From Agapanthus africanus (lineage: Eukaryota; Streptophyta; Magnoliopsida; Asparagales; Amaryllidaceae): a stretch of 64,000 nucleotides of DNA. Under the pieces are notes generated by a model that saw nothing but the letters and a program-made list of their open reading frames with translations, had not been told where the DNA came from and searched no databases. The stretch covers positions 752,625,632-752,689,631 of the forward strand of contig CM057340.1 in assembly GCA_030015575.1 (NCBI GenBank), written 5' to 3'. A program made the translations under genes and the position numbers. Positions within the stretch are counted from its first letter, which is position 1. Every line of letters begins with the position of its first letter. Below, piece after piece: positions 1-10,537 of this stretch.

Positions 1-319
1 AGGCTTACACATTTACATATAGCCCCTTGGGCTTTACAAAAATGGCATTTTAGCCATCCCATGGCTCATGTGTTATTTCATTTTTTCACATAAGCCATGG
101 GCTTACAAAATATTGGCTTTATGCCCATTTTGTTTACATTCATGCATAAAAAATTACATAAAAATTATTTTTGACATGATTTTGTTGTTGGCATGAGAGA
201 GGCTGGCCGCGGGCTCGACTTGGGCATGGGCCCGCTTGACCTGGGCTTGGGCCCACCTAGCTTGGGGGTTGACCTTGACTTTGACTCGGTCAACCGGGGT
301 GTAAATTTTTACCCCAACA
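1..319. repeat. Terminal fragment of an LTR, inserted in gypsy integrase
   Basis: The integrase reading frame of the neighbouring gypsy element stops matching its family abruptly at 320, and the plus strand ends there with ACCCCAACA (minus strand TGTTGGGGT), a typical LTR terminus. The 319 bases hold reiterated GGGCTTGGGCCC-like and GGCTTACAAAA-like motifs and no coding sequence I can support. The rest of the element lies off the left edge, so its orientation and family are unknown. The terminus resembles the ACCCCAACA end of the copia LTR at 25121-25129, but that is too short to assign a family. Confidence 0.6.
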
Positions 320-3118
320 CCAAAAAACAGGTGAACGACACTTGCGACCATACAAAGCTTCAAATAGGGCCATCTGAATAGTTGCCTGGAAACTATTGTT
401 GTAAGAAAACTCCACCAAATGTAGATGATCCTCCCAAGAACCCTTGAAGTCCAACATGCATGCTCTCAACATATCTTCAAGAGTTTGGATCGTTCTCTCC
501 GACTGACCATCAGTTTGAGGATGATAAGCTGTGCTAAACTTCAATCGAGTCCCAAAACTTTCCTGTAAACTCCTCCAGAAGTATGATAAGAACCGAGTGT
601 CACGATCTGACACGATGCTTACCGGTACTCCATGCAATCTTACAATCTCCTGCATGTACCGCTCCGCCAAAGTTTCTGTTGATTGACCAACCCGAAAAGG
701 AATGAAATGAGCTGTCTTGGTCAAACGATCAACAATCATCCATACTGCATTGTTACCCTTTGGACTCCGCGGTAGAGCTGTCACGAAATCCATGGTTATA
801 TGTTCCCACTTCCACTGAGGAATCGGAAGTGGTTGCAACAAACCAGCAACCCTTTGATATTCAGCCTTAACTTGCTGACACACCAAGCACTTTGCCACAA
901 AGCGAGCGATCTCCCGTTTCATGCCTTCCCACCAGAAATGCTGTCGTATATCTCGGTACATCTTCATGCCTCCTGGATGTACGGAATAAGTTGAGCTGTG
1001 CGCCTCCTTCATAAGCTCTTCGCGAATATCTCCCTTTGGCACACACAGACGGCTACTATACCTCAACGAACCATCTTCGTGGATCAATAAATCTGTTCGT
1101 AGTCCGGCTTCAACCTGTTCTCGAAACTTTTGCAATCTAGGATCTTGCGATTGCGCTGCTTTAATATTCTCGATCAACGACGAATGTACTTGCAGCAGCA
1201 TCAACTGTCCCGAAGAATGCGGTAGCACAACCTCCAAATCAAGTCTTCGAAATTCTTCAACGAGTTCCTTCTGCGTAGTCAACATCTGAATTGCTGGTAA
1301 CCGACTGAGCGCATCCGGTACGACATTAACCTTTCCCGGATGGTACTTAAGATCAAGATCGTAATCAGCCATCAGCTCTAACCATCTATGCTGCCTCATA
1401 TTAAGCTCCTTCTGCGTGAACACATACTTTAAACTCTTATGATCCGTGAAAACTTCGACCTTTTCGCCCAAAAGGTAGTGTCTCCAAATCTTCAAAGCGA
1501 AAATCACAGCCGCAAGCTCCAAGTCGTGAGTTGGGTAATTCTTCTCATGGGTCTTCAACTGTCTTGATGCGTACGCTACAACCTTCCCATGCTGCATCAA
1601 AACGCATCCCAATTCTTTCCCAGATGCGTCGCTGTGAATTACCAATCCTCCGGAACTATCTGGCACAGTCAGAATAGGGGCGGTTATCAATTTCTGCTTC
1701 AATGTCTTAAAAGCTGATGCACAACTATCCGTCCATACAAAAGGTACCTCCTTGCGCGTAAGCTTGGTCAACGGCTCCGCTATACGAGCAAAGTTCTCCA
1801 CAAATCTTCTGTAATACCCGACTAGTCCAAGGAAACTTCTTATCTCTGCAACATTCTTCGGAATTGGCCAATCTCGAACTGCGGCAATCTTTTCGGGATC
1901 GACGGCGATTCCATCGCCAGACACAACATGCCCCAAAAACTTTACTTCTTCCAGCCAAAACTCGCACTTGCTCATCTTCGCATATAACTTCTCCTGTCTC
2001 AACGTCTGCAGTGCGATCTTCAAATGTTCTGCATGCTCTTCAAAACTCTTCGAATAGACCAGAATATCGTCAATGAACACCACAATAAACTGGTCTAAGA
2101 ATGGTGAAGAGATTCGGTTCATCAAGTCCATGAATATCGCCGGTGCATTCGTTACTCCGAAGGGCATCACTAAGTACTCGTAATGTCCATACCGAGTTCG
2201 GAACGCCGTCTTGCAAATATCTTCTGCTTTCACTCGGACCTGATGATATCCGGATCGCAAATCCTGTTTCGAGAATACCCTCGTGCTACTAAGCTGCTCA
2301 AAAAGTTCGCCAATACGAGGGATCGGGTACTTGTTCTTAATAGTCACCCGGTTTAATTCTCGATAGTCGATGCAAATCCTTCTTGTGCCATCCTTCTTCT
2401 TGACTAGAAGAACTGGAGCTCCCCAAGACGAGTTACTGCTTCGAATCCAACCCTTCTCAAGCAGTTCGGCAACTTGTTTCTTGACTTCTTCCAACTCCAC
2501 TGGTGCCATTGGATAATACGCTTTAGATACTGGCGCTGCACCAGGAATAAGGTCAATTGCGAACTCCACGTCTCGCTTCGGCGGTAATCCCGATATATCT
2601 TCAAACACGTCCATAAAATCGCGAACAACGGCTGGCTCATCACTTTTATCAACCTCCATTGATGCAAGAATATTAGTTGTCGGCCTAGCCCTAAACTCGA
2701 CTGGCCCGACATAACTGCTTCCTCCAGTAAAGATAAACTCGGGATGTCCGGGAATCTGGAAAATTACTTTTTTTGCCCTACAATCAATGTGAGCGTGGAA
2801 AGTGCCAAGAAAATCCATTTCCAAGACGACTTCATAGCTGACCGTATCAATCACCAAGAAATCTGCTAAAAGCTCTCGTCCGCAAACAACAACTGTACAA
2901 TATTTACATTCTCTACTAGATATGATTTTCCCATTCCCAGTGTGTATGTCCCAGAAACTAGACAGGGTCGTGCAAGTAATCGAGTGTGTAGTTATAAACT
3001 TGGACGACATAAAACAATGGGATGCACCAGAATCAAATAACGCTAATGCGGGAAAACCCTGAACGAGTAGAATACCTGAAACAACTTCTCCCGAAGCCTT
3101 AGCTTCCTCAGCCGTCAA
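320..3118 (-). pseudogene. pol: Pol polyprotein (PR-RT-RNase H-IN), truncated
   Basis: This frame of about 930 codons encodes, in order, an aspartic protease (LFDSGASH, near residue 29), reverse transcriptase (CIDYRELN; catalytic FIDD near 348-351), RNase H (HSDASG near 495; FTDHKSLKY) and integrase (HPGG...CLVC zinc region; [16 protein letters not shown] and the E in [13 protein letters not shown]). It reads in the same frame as the upstream gag and has no start of its own. The family frame continues through [13 protein letters not shown] and is then cut by the foreign LTR at 320, removing the C-terminal integrase part and any chromodomain. Apart from that cut the pol frame has no internal stop. 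Confidence 0.9.
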
Positions 3119-3271
3119 GGTAAAAGCTCGAGCCTGATTAAGTCCTTGAGTCAGCTGCTTCTGTCCCTGGAACGGTTTCTACGGAGGCTTCTAAATATCA
3201 TCCCTTGTGCGAAGCTTCGACGGACATGAGTTAACAGTGTGATCTGCCGCTCCACAAACCAAACAGAGTCC

Positions 3272-4183
3272 CTACCTTCTTCGACAATCCTTTTGCACAT
3301 GGCCAGGTAAATGGCAGTAGTTACAAGTCACGCTCTTTCTCTGGTCAACTACAGCAGGCTTCTTCATCGGTGTTACGCCACGACAGTTCACTGGAATACC
3401 TCTGCGACCATGATCTCGGTTTGGTACAAATGTCGGCTTCTTTACCGCAACTGCTGTTTGCTGTGCACTCCCAGTCTTCCCGGATAAACTCTGCTGTTCT
3501 TGGGCGGCCGTAAGAACCTGTGAGAAGGTGGTCAAACCCAGGGAGACAATCTGCCTCTGGATGTCCACATCCAAGCTACGCATGAACCTCCGTGCCCTGT
3601 CTGCATCGTTGGCAACTAAAGGTCCAGCGAATCTACTGAGCCGTGTCCACTCAGCTGCATGCACATCTACGGGTGCTCCATTCTGCTTCAGACCGATGAA
3701 CTTCTCTTCCATTTCCTCCCGTGCAGTCTGCGGGAAGAACTTCTCCAGGAAACTCTTCGAAAAATCCGCCCACTTGATCGGCTTGGGCAAGCGGGTCTCC
3801 TCCACAAGCCACCATTCACGGGCGTAATCCACTAACTGAATGCGTACCACATCCACCTTCTTATCATCGGGGATCTGTGCCGCAATAAGTAAGTTCTTCG
3901 TGTCAACTAGCCACTGCTCCGCTGGCAACGACTCCTCCAAACCGGTAAAGACAGACGGACCCAAACGCCTGAAATCTGCTACAGTCCCTACTCGATCAAC
4001 TGGTTTAGCTCCAACATTGTTCACGAACTGCTGAACGGTCCGCAAACCTTTCTGAAACGATTCAGCTTGCTGTTGGATCAGCTCGATCTGTCTTTTTTGA
4101 TTCTCCAGCATTCCCCGTATCACTCCAAGCATGGCGACTTCGTCAACACGCCTTTGGTACGTCTTCAGATTCTTGTCTGCCAT
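3272..4183 (-). CDS. gag: Gag of the Tekay-like gypsy element
   Basis: The ATG at 4183 starts a 303-codon frame with a coiled N-terminus, the retrotransposon gag core (EQWLVDTKNLL, AREWWLVEE, WADFSKSFLEKFFPQTARE) and a CCHC zinc knuckle (CNYCHLPGHVQKDC). It ends at a TAG (3274-3272). Past that stop the same frame encodes a second knuckle with CX2CX4HX4C spacing and joins the protease through two more TAG codons (3193-3191, 3181-3179). Gag and pol were therefore one polyprotein, as is usual in this lineage. The product would be the capsid/nucleocapsid protein of the retrotransposon particle. Confidence 0.85.
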   Translation of the reverse strand: MADKNLKTYQRRVDEVAMLGVIRGMLENQKRQIELIQQQAESFQKGLRTVQQFVNNVGAKPVDRVGTVADFRRLGPSVFTGLEESLPAEQWLVDTKNLLIAAQIPDDKKVDVVRIQLVDYAREWWLVEETRLPKPIKWADFSKSFLEKFFPQTAREEMEEKFIGLKQNGAPVDVHAAEWTRLSRFAGPLVANDADRARRFMRSLDVDIQRQIVSLGLTTFSQVLTAAQEQQSLSGKTGSAQQTAVAVKKPTFVPNRDHGRRGIPVNCRGVTPMKKPAVVDQRKSVTCNYCHLPGHVQKDCRRR

Positions 4184-4530
4184 ATTCCTGAAATCAAAAC
4201 ACCCAAGATTAGCATGATAACAGATTCAAAATATAGAGCAAGGATAGAACTCTAAGTTACTTAAATAGAGTACCGCATTGTAACTATGTCGCGGTATCAT
4301 AGCTACAATTACATAACTCCACCCAAGTCGCCTAAGTCCTAGAGATAACAAGAAATCAGGTTTTCGAGTCGATATGCAAAGGAAGTTTGCACATCGTAAA
4401 AGATATAATCAGGAAGAACTTAATTCAAGGATGGTAAAACGGCAAGGTGGCAGGACATGTTTCCTAAACACGGGTATTCTGATTCGTGTATTAGGTACAA
4501 TACCTAACTACAAAAGAATCAACCCGACTA

Positions 4531-4549
4531 ACCTATGGCTCTGATACCA
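4531..4549 (-). other. Primer-binding site, initiator tRNA-Met
   Basis: The minus strand reads TGGTATCAGAGCCATAGGT, the standard plant initiator-tRNA-Met PBS. It lies nine bases inside the LTR end at 4559 and primes minus-strand cDNA synthesis. It fixes the element's orientation and its 5' LTR. Confidence 0.9.
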
Positions 4550-4558
4550 AAAGAACCA

Positions 4559-7375
4559 TGTCACGCCCCGCTTCCCAGAGTACGCTAAATTGGGCACGTG
4601 ACATAGCCAACCATGCTACCTGTGGGTAGGAAGTATCCATCCACAGTCATATTACGGCTGTAGAGATATCAAGAACAAAACATAACTATCTAAAACATGT
4701 CCATAAGCCAAGATAACATGAGTCAAGAATAATAAAAGTGCGGAAGCAAAAGATCCAATACAAAATAACTGGAATGTATGTCCCATAATGCGGGCTCACA
4801 TCAGGAATAAAATGCAGGAAATAAAGAACTAACTACTACCGACACCTTACAGCTCAGCCTACTGGCTGAAATACTCCTGCTCGAACTGCAGCAAAGGTAC
4901 GGAATCTGGGCCATGCAAAACCCAGATGTCAGCGCGTCATGTCATCAGGTAATAAAATATAAACAGGGTAAAAGGCAATGCAAATATAAACATGAATTAA
5001 AAGCAGGTGTAACAGTAATATAAATCAGGGCTGTGCAGGGTAGCGTGCAGCGACTAAAATAAACTGTTCTATTGGGTTTTCTATTCTAAAGTCTTTGAAA
5101 TCAATTTGATGAATCATCGATGTAACTCAATAGTATCCCGTGCATACCCGGGACCACGGTCAAGATTCTCGGGCTGAATCCGAGACATGCCGCTAGGCAC
5201 TAAAACAGGAAATATGTACAGATGAATGATGTCAGCAGCATTATCCCAAGGCTGGCGTAGCCTCTAAAACTGATCAGTAAAGGTAGTACAGCGTCGAGTT
5301 ACAAGTCAGGTTTCATCATTGATTTCCCCATACCCCCAAGTTATGTATGTCAAGTCAGGTATTCAGTAATCAAGAACCAATGCCAACACAGGATCAGGTA
5401 AGAGCAGGTTTGTCTGGATAGACAACAGGAATGGTCCGTGAGGACTACATGTCAGGTTTGTTGGCATTAGACATGAGATCAAGTAATGGGTCAAGCCATG
5501 GTACATCAGGTCGAGTCAAGTAGTGTACGGTACCATGTCGGGTCAGGTAATATGTGTAGCAAGTCATGTCAGGGTATACAAGATATCATGTGGGTGCTCA
5601 TAATCAACTAGCATAATCATGGTTATAAATAAACAAGCATAGTTACTATCACGACAATAAACTTGCACATGTAATATGATATGCAAATAGTTACCGATTT
5701 GATTACCTGGATGCACGGTTAGCAGTTTGGGTTTAAGAGATAGTTCTATCATTTCATGCATACAGTATGACCTTTATGGATGTTAAATTCATGTTAAAGT
5801 GTACTAAATAATCTAAAGATATAATTGAATATAAATCAGGTGAGTTGTATGGACACGGTCGTCCGACGGGATATAAAATATGGAAGGGTACTGTGGGTCA
5901 TACAAATAAGTGTTACAAGATTTAAATATGAATGCGGGTACTATGTATAACAGAACTAACAGCAAACGGGTATATTTCGAGCCATGATTCTAAAATGATA
6001 TAATGGGACGTCGACATGTTAAAAGGGAATTCTGGTATTAAAATGGAACTACAGATCTAAAGTGCACTCTAACAGGTACATAGTAATTTAAATGGCATAA
6101 ATAGTAGTTTAAATAGCATGTAACAAGATTAACTTGCCTCGACGGGTCGCGAAACGGAAAACGGAACGTTACGCGTTGGCGGGGAAAATATCGCGTCGTG
6201 CGCACGGTTTACGGAATGAACCCAAACGACGAACAGCGGAGTCACACGGGTCAGGGGTCCTCGTCACTGGATTGCAGGAGATGACAGCGTCATCGGCGCG
6301 TCGTCGACGGAGCTCCGACGATCTACAGAGGATGCAGAAATATTTAACAGAGAAGAAAAAACCTAAGGTGAAAGAAGAGAAAGAGGAGGAAGAGAAAGAA
6401 GAAGAAGAGGAGGAAGAAGAAGAAGAGTAGGTAAAGCTCACTGGGGTTGCACGAAGGCCGGGGCACGTAGACGAGGTCACTGGCGGCGACAATTCCGACG
6501 GTGCAAAAGTGCAGGGGCCGCGGCTGCAGGTGCAGGGTGCACGAAGAGAGAAGGAGGGAGGAAGGAGAGAGGGTAGACGTGATGAGGGTGACAGCGGCGA
6601 TGAACGGCGACGAAGGCGTCGGCGCTAGGGTAACGGCGAGGAAGACGAGGCGGCTAGGGTTCCTTCGGGGATGGGTTCTGTTAAAAAAAATAGTGAAGAA
6701 GGAGAAAGAAATATAAAGGAGAGAGGGGAGAGAGAGAGAGAGACGCGGGGGGGAGAGAGAGAGATCGAGAGGAGGGAGATAGAGAGGGAGAGAGAGACCG
6801 AGAGGAGAGAGAAAGATTTGAGGAGAAAGAAATTCGTCGTTACGCGAGGAGAGAGGTTGAGAAAGATTTAAAGAGATTTAAAATAGAGAAAACTATTTTC
6901 TGGTTTAAATTTCGCTGGTTAAAATAAATATTTTGTCTGTTTTAAAAGATTTAAATAAATAGGATTTGGCGTAAATGCAAAATATTTCAGAATTGGGCCC
7001 GGGTCGAGTCCAAAAATTTGAATTCAAAAAATAAAAATTATTGGCGGGTTCCAAAAATTAAAATGAAGTATTTTATAATTAAAAAGCATACCCCCAAGAA
7101 CGGACGCACTCACGTGCGCGTAGACGTCCAAACACGTCCGTTCGCTGAACGGGACGAAAACACAATGCAAGGACGCTACCACAGGGTTAGGGGTGTCGAG
7201 CAGGCCATAACAAGTATTTTTAATTTAATTTTAGATGACTTAAATTGTAATATGCATAAAATGGCATGTCGGTGCAAACTATAACTGGTAACAGTCAAAG
7301 CAGTATAAATGAAATAAATACCACACACTACACATACAGTAACTGAAATTTATAGAACTGGACTCGGTTGTTACA
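4559..7375 (-). repeat. 5' LTR of the Tekay-like element (2817 bp)
   Basis: Bounded by TG...CA: the minus strand starts TGTAACAACCGAGTCC at 7375 and ends GGGGCGTGACA at 4559, followed by the PBS. The minus strand holds a TATA-like CTTTATATTT near 6715-6705. The short plus- and minus-strand frames inside look like chance frames in GA-rich sequence. The second Tekay-like LTR (54065-63158, about 2.77 kb without its insertion) has similar ends and length. Confidence 0.8.
6355..6870. repeat. GA-rich low-complexity blocks inside the LTR
   Basis: Two purine-rich runs (about 6355-6430 and 6690-6870), made of GAA/GAG/GGA and AGAG repeats on the plus strand. They make long spurious Glu/Lys/Arg frames on plus and Ser frames on minus. 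On the element's sense strand they form a CT-rich stretch around the presumed transcription start. Confidence 0.7.
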
Positions 7376-7588
7376 CCACGTGTCCTCTGTACTGGGTCTT
7401 GACTGGTGGACCCGTTTGTTTTTTATGTGGCTCTTGGTTTTTACGAGTTATGCACGTGTAGACTCTTGGGCTTCTAAAAATATTAAAAGAAAACTAATTA
7501 AAAAATAATGTGGTTGATGTGATTTGAACTCTGGTGCTTTGGTTCAGGAGTGCAAGGTCTTACTAATGGGCTACAAGCTCTTTCTTTC
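7376..7588 (-). repeat. tRNA-derived SINE-like repeat, family A, copy 1
   Basis: The minus strand reads a tRNA-like head (GCTTGTAGCCCATTAGTAAG, then AGAGTTCAAATCACATCA) followed by a body with AGAAGCCCAAGAGTCTACA and ending GGACACGTGG at the LTR border. A second copy in the opposite orientation lies at 54111-54319 with the same order of motifs. The head resembles pol III A and B boxes. The Tekay LTR starts immediately at its end, so the retrotransposon may have inserted into this repeat. Confidence 0.55.
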
Positions 7589-7689
7589 TATTCAAAATTG
7601 AATCAAATATTTATAGTACTTATAGAAAATGTAAATACCCCAAGTATACATTAACTTTAAATCAATTTTATGTACATAAGAATTGGAGT

Positions 7690-7871
7690 TGTTACAAGTT
7701 TATTCACTCGTTTTGGAGTTTCTAGTTTATGTACTCATTTCAGAGTTTGTTTAGTTTATGTACTCATTTCAGAGTTTGTAGTTTATTCACTCGTTTCAGA
7801 GTTTCTAATTTATGGACCCATTTCGGAGTTTGTTTAGTTTATAGACTTATTTCGGAGTTTGTTTAGTTTAC
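7690..7871. repeat. Tandem repeat of about 36-38 bp, five units
   Basis: Successive degenerate copies of AGTTTATGTACTCATTTCAG followed by AGTTTGTTT. It is one of several unrelated tandem families in the 3' region of the Tat/Ogre-like element. Confidence 0.8.
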
Positions 7872-8254
7872 CTCCCTTGGATTTACAGGCAAACTTATCC
7901 TAACATTATAGATAACCCCTGCTCTTTGCGACAGAGGTCGGTTATGTTTTGTGGTACTTGGGTTTTAGTCTATGGTACCGTCGCGTTGGCTGATGCATTC
8001 CCCGATATGCAGTCTTTACGCTGCTGTCCGAGTAGCCCCGTGACTGTCGTGTCTTTGATCCCTTCGAGGGCGGGACAAGACGTCTTCAAGTAATCTTCTT
8101 AGGCAGTTTGACCGTCGGAAGAGCAAGCGCTAGCGATTTTGCCATGCCGCTTTTTACTTGAGGTTAGGCTCAGTTTGGGAGCCCCGATGAGTCATAACCA
8201 CTCCACGCTGGTATGTGATGATCTCCGATAGTCTCTTAGGCTTTATATGACTTG
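7872..8254. other. Non-coding stretch, nothing recognised
   Basis: No reading frame, repeat or motif I can support apart from a diverged upstream relative of the 132-bp repeat at its right end. It belongs to the 3' non-coding region of the Tat/Ogre-like element. Confidence 0.4.
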
Positions 8255-8712
8255 CCGTCGAGACCCTTAAGCTCGGAATATGCCGTTGCTTCGATTTGAT
8301 TTGGCTATTTGGAGCCTTTGTTGATATTGCGTCTGCTGTAACAAGAAGAATGTCGAGCTAGAGCTGGGATTTTGCCGTCACTCCTTTTTGTTTCGACCCT
8401 TGGGCCTTTTGTTGACGTTGCGTTTTCATCCTGCTGGAATGAGAAGGTACGCCGGGGTTGTCTCTAGGTTGTATATGAACCGTCAAGACTTGGAGCTAGG
8501 AATTTTCCATGGCTCCGCTTTGTTTCGACCCTTGGGCCTTTTATTGACGTTGCGTCTGCATCCTGCTGGAATGAGAAGGTACGCCAGAGTTGTCTCTATG
8601 TTGTATATGAACCGTCAAGACTTAGAGCTAGGAATTTGCCATGGCTCCATTTTGTTTCGACCCTTGGGTCTTTGTTGACGTCGCGTCTGCACTGAGAAGG
8701 AACGCCAGGTTG
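8255..8712. repeat. 132-bp tandem repeat, about 3.4 units
   Basis: The marker TTTGTTTCGACCCTTGGG starts at 8387, 8519 and 8651, an exact 132-base period. Two full units are highly similar (GAATGAGAAGGTACGCC, GTATATGAACCGTCAAGACT), a diverged unit precedes and a partial unit follows. Because 132 is divisible by three, a 96-codon repetitive frame appears on the plus strand; I do not regard it as a gene. Confidence 0.9.
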
Positions 8713-8930
8713 ATCTCTAGGCTGTAGATATCGCCATCAAGATCTGGCTTTCTCTTTGACGGAGCCTGGTGGGAAAACATGGTTCTCTTTTCCATTTGTG
8801 CCTATGGATTGTATACTGGGGTCAGTGTAGACTCACCTGCAGGGCAGAAGAAATTTTATTTTATTTTATTTTTTATTTCCGCGATGCTCTATCTTTTCAG
8901 CTTTTCATATAACGAAAGTCACGATTGCCC

Positions 8931-9130
8931 AATCATTTCGGCTATTTATCGCGGTGTCCAATCATTTCGGCTATTTTTATATTTTTACTCGCTGCTTTTT
9001 ATTGCGAGTTGCCCAAACATTTCGGTTATTTCATATGTATATATTTTTTGCTCGCTGATATTTATTGCGAGTTGCCCCATCATTTCGGCTATTTTTATAT
9101 GCATTTTTTTGCTCGCTGATTTTTATTGCG
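8931..9130. repeat. Degenerate tandem repeat of about 30-63 bp
   Basis: ATCATTTCGGCTATTT recurs at about 8932, 8961, 9016 and 9079, each later copy followed by TTTGCTCGCTG and TTTATTGCGAGTTGCCC. Unit length varies through internal insertions. Confidence 0.8.
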
Positions 9131-9159
9131 AGTATGGAACTTAAGATCTGATACTAATC

Positions 9160-9385
9160 TTGGCATCAGTATCGCAGCGACTGGAATATTACCAGGAGTG
9201 AATCATCATTTGCCGTGAAAGAACTTTGAATTTGACACATGTTTAGGCATCAGCATCGCTACAGCTGGGATATTACCAGGAGTGAATTATCATTTGCCTT
9301 GAAAGGACTTGGTGTTTGACATCGATTTAGGCATCGGTATCGCTACAACTAGGATAATGCCAGGAGCGAATCATCATTTGCCTTT
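9160..9385. repeat. 84-bp tandem repeat, three units
   Basis: AGGCATCAGCATCGCTACA-like starts at about 9161, 9245 and 9329, each unit ending in CCAGGAGTGAATCATCATTT. The regular spacing marks a separate tandem family next to the previous one. Confidence 0.85.
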
Positions 9386-9477
9386 GCTGATTTGAACAAA
9401 GGTGGCTTAGTACACAGGGTTAGAATCCTGTCGACTAAGACTTTTTAACTTTATGGGCTGTAAGGGTCTCATAAAAT

Positions 9478-9990
9478 TATTTCTCCCTACGAGTCGAGAG
9501 GATCTCATAGGTGTAGGTTCTCCCTAGAAGTCGTGAGGACTCCTAAGTGGTATTTTCTGTTGCAAGTCGTAACGATCTTACAAGAGTATTTTCTCCTTAT
9601 AAGTCGAGATGACTTACAAGTGTCGTTCAACATATGCGGACATTTCACGCCATTGGTGGAACTAGATGAGGATTATATTTATTTGTGCCCGTGGATTGTA
9701 TATAAGGGCCAATATTGGACCACCTATAGGGCAACTTGAGGAATATGATGGCTTAAGAACAGGTCTAGGTGCCTGTAGCTTAAGGCTTTTGAATCCTATG
9801 AGCCGTGAGGGTCTCATAGGGGGAAATTCTCTTTATGAGTCGTGAAGATCTCGTAAGTGTAATTTCTCCTTAGGAATCGTAAGGATTTCTAAGAGTGTTG
9901 CTCTCTTGTGAGTCGTAAGGATCTCACGCAGGTATTTTCTCCTTACAAGGTCGAAAGGACCTTGCAAGTGTACATGAGTTTGTTTTAAAC
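9478..9990. repeat. Tandem array of about 45-50 bp units, interrupted
   Basis: Repeated TTTCTCCTTACAAGTCG followed by a complementary-looking GGATCTTACAAGTG. In each unit the bases before AGTCG and after GGA are related (for example CTTACAAG / CTTACAAG), so units differ in a variable word repeated on both sides of a constant core. The middle (about 9625-9800) holds an unrelated 170-base insertion containing GTGCCCGTGGATTGTATA, also found near 8799 and 27537. Confidence 0.75.
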
Positions 9991-10289
9991 GAGTTTGTGC
10001 CCTTTCATGTTTTCACAAACACGCCGGTAGTCATGCTGTTTTTACTCACGGTGCCCTTTCGGGTTTTCATCCGTGCTCTTTTTGCTTGTGGACGTACCAT
10101 TTTTTTTAAACGGCAAGACTCTCGAGAGTAGTTTCGCCGCCTGTGACCCATCTGTTTGCTGGTGGAGTTTTGGGGTGGCTTTGTCGCTGAAGTAGCTGCA
10201 CAGTCGGTAGAACTTGAGTTGAGATTTTTGCTATCAATACTTTGATTATAATATGGATCTCAAAAGATTGTATCTTCGTATCTGGGGTG

Positions 10290-10450
10290 ACGCACTAGTT
10301 TAGGAACGTTCCGGTCCATTGTTAGTTTTAGGGACATCTTGGTCTATTGTTAGTTTAGGGACATCTCGATCCATTATCACCATTTTTTGAGATGAAGCTT
10401 TTAGTTTAAGGACATTAAGGATCGTTGTCGCCATGTTTGAGGAGAAGTTT
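10290..10450. repeat. Short tandem repeat shared with the other half of the Tat-like element
   Basis: Units of TTTAGGGACATCTCGGTCCATTG type followed by CACCATTTTTTGAG. The same unit forms an array at 27805-27990 in the 25-30 kb block. This supports the two blocks being parts of one split element or family. Confidence 0.7.
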
Positions 10451-10537
10451 TTCTGAATACCATTTAGAGTTTTAACTTATGAAAATAGCGAGCGGACACG
10501 AGCATCGTCATCTATCATTGACCTAAGTCGTGACTCG

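Larger units (their letters stand above)
320..7375 (-). mobile_element. Ty3/gypsy element, Tekay-like chromovirus, 3' end missing
   Basis: Read on the minus strand: LTR (7375-4559), PBS matching initiator tRNA-Met (4549-4531), gag (4183-3272), then pol to 320, where another LTR interrupts it inside the integrase. The LTR ends (TGTAACAACC..., ...GGGGCGTGACA) and the Met PBS fit the Tekay/Del chromovirus lineage. The integrase C-terminal domain, chromodomain, PPT and 3' LTR are not in the window. Gag-pol is one frame broken by three TAG codons, so this copy is inactive. The sequence just right of the LTR is CCACG; the matching TSD cannot be checked here. Confidence 0.85.

Noticed and set aside
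193..381. 62-codon plus-strand frame in the first LTR
   Set aside because: It spans the LTR/gypsy junction, consists of repeated GLDLG/LGPP words from low-complexity LTR sequence, and has no family match.
3272..3274. Regulated stop-codon readthrough between gag and pol
   Set aside because: Two more TAG codons follow within 100 bases in the same frame, which fits decay better than a single readthrough stop.
6134..6871. Several plus-strand Arg/Glu/Lys frames and a minus-strand Ser frame
   Set aside because: They are by-products of GA-rich low complexity inside the Tekay LTR.
8388..9144. Plus-strand frames of 96-121 codons
   Set aside because: They follow the tandem repeats (132-bp units, ATCATTTCGG units) and have no independent coding evidence.
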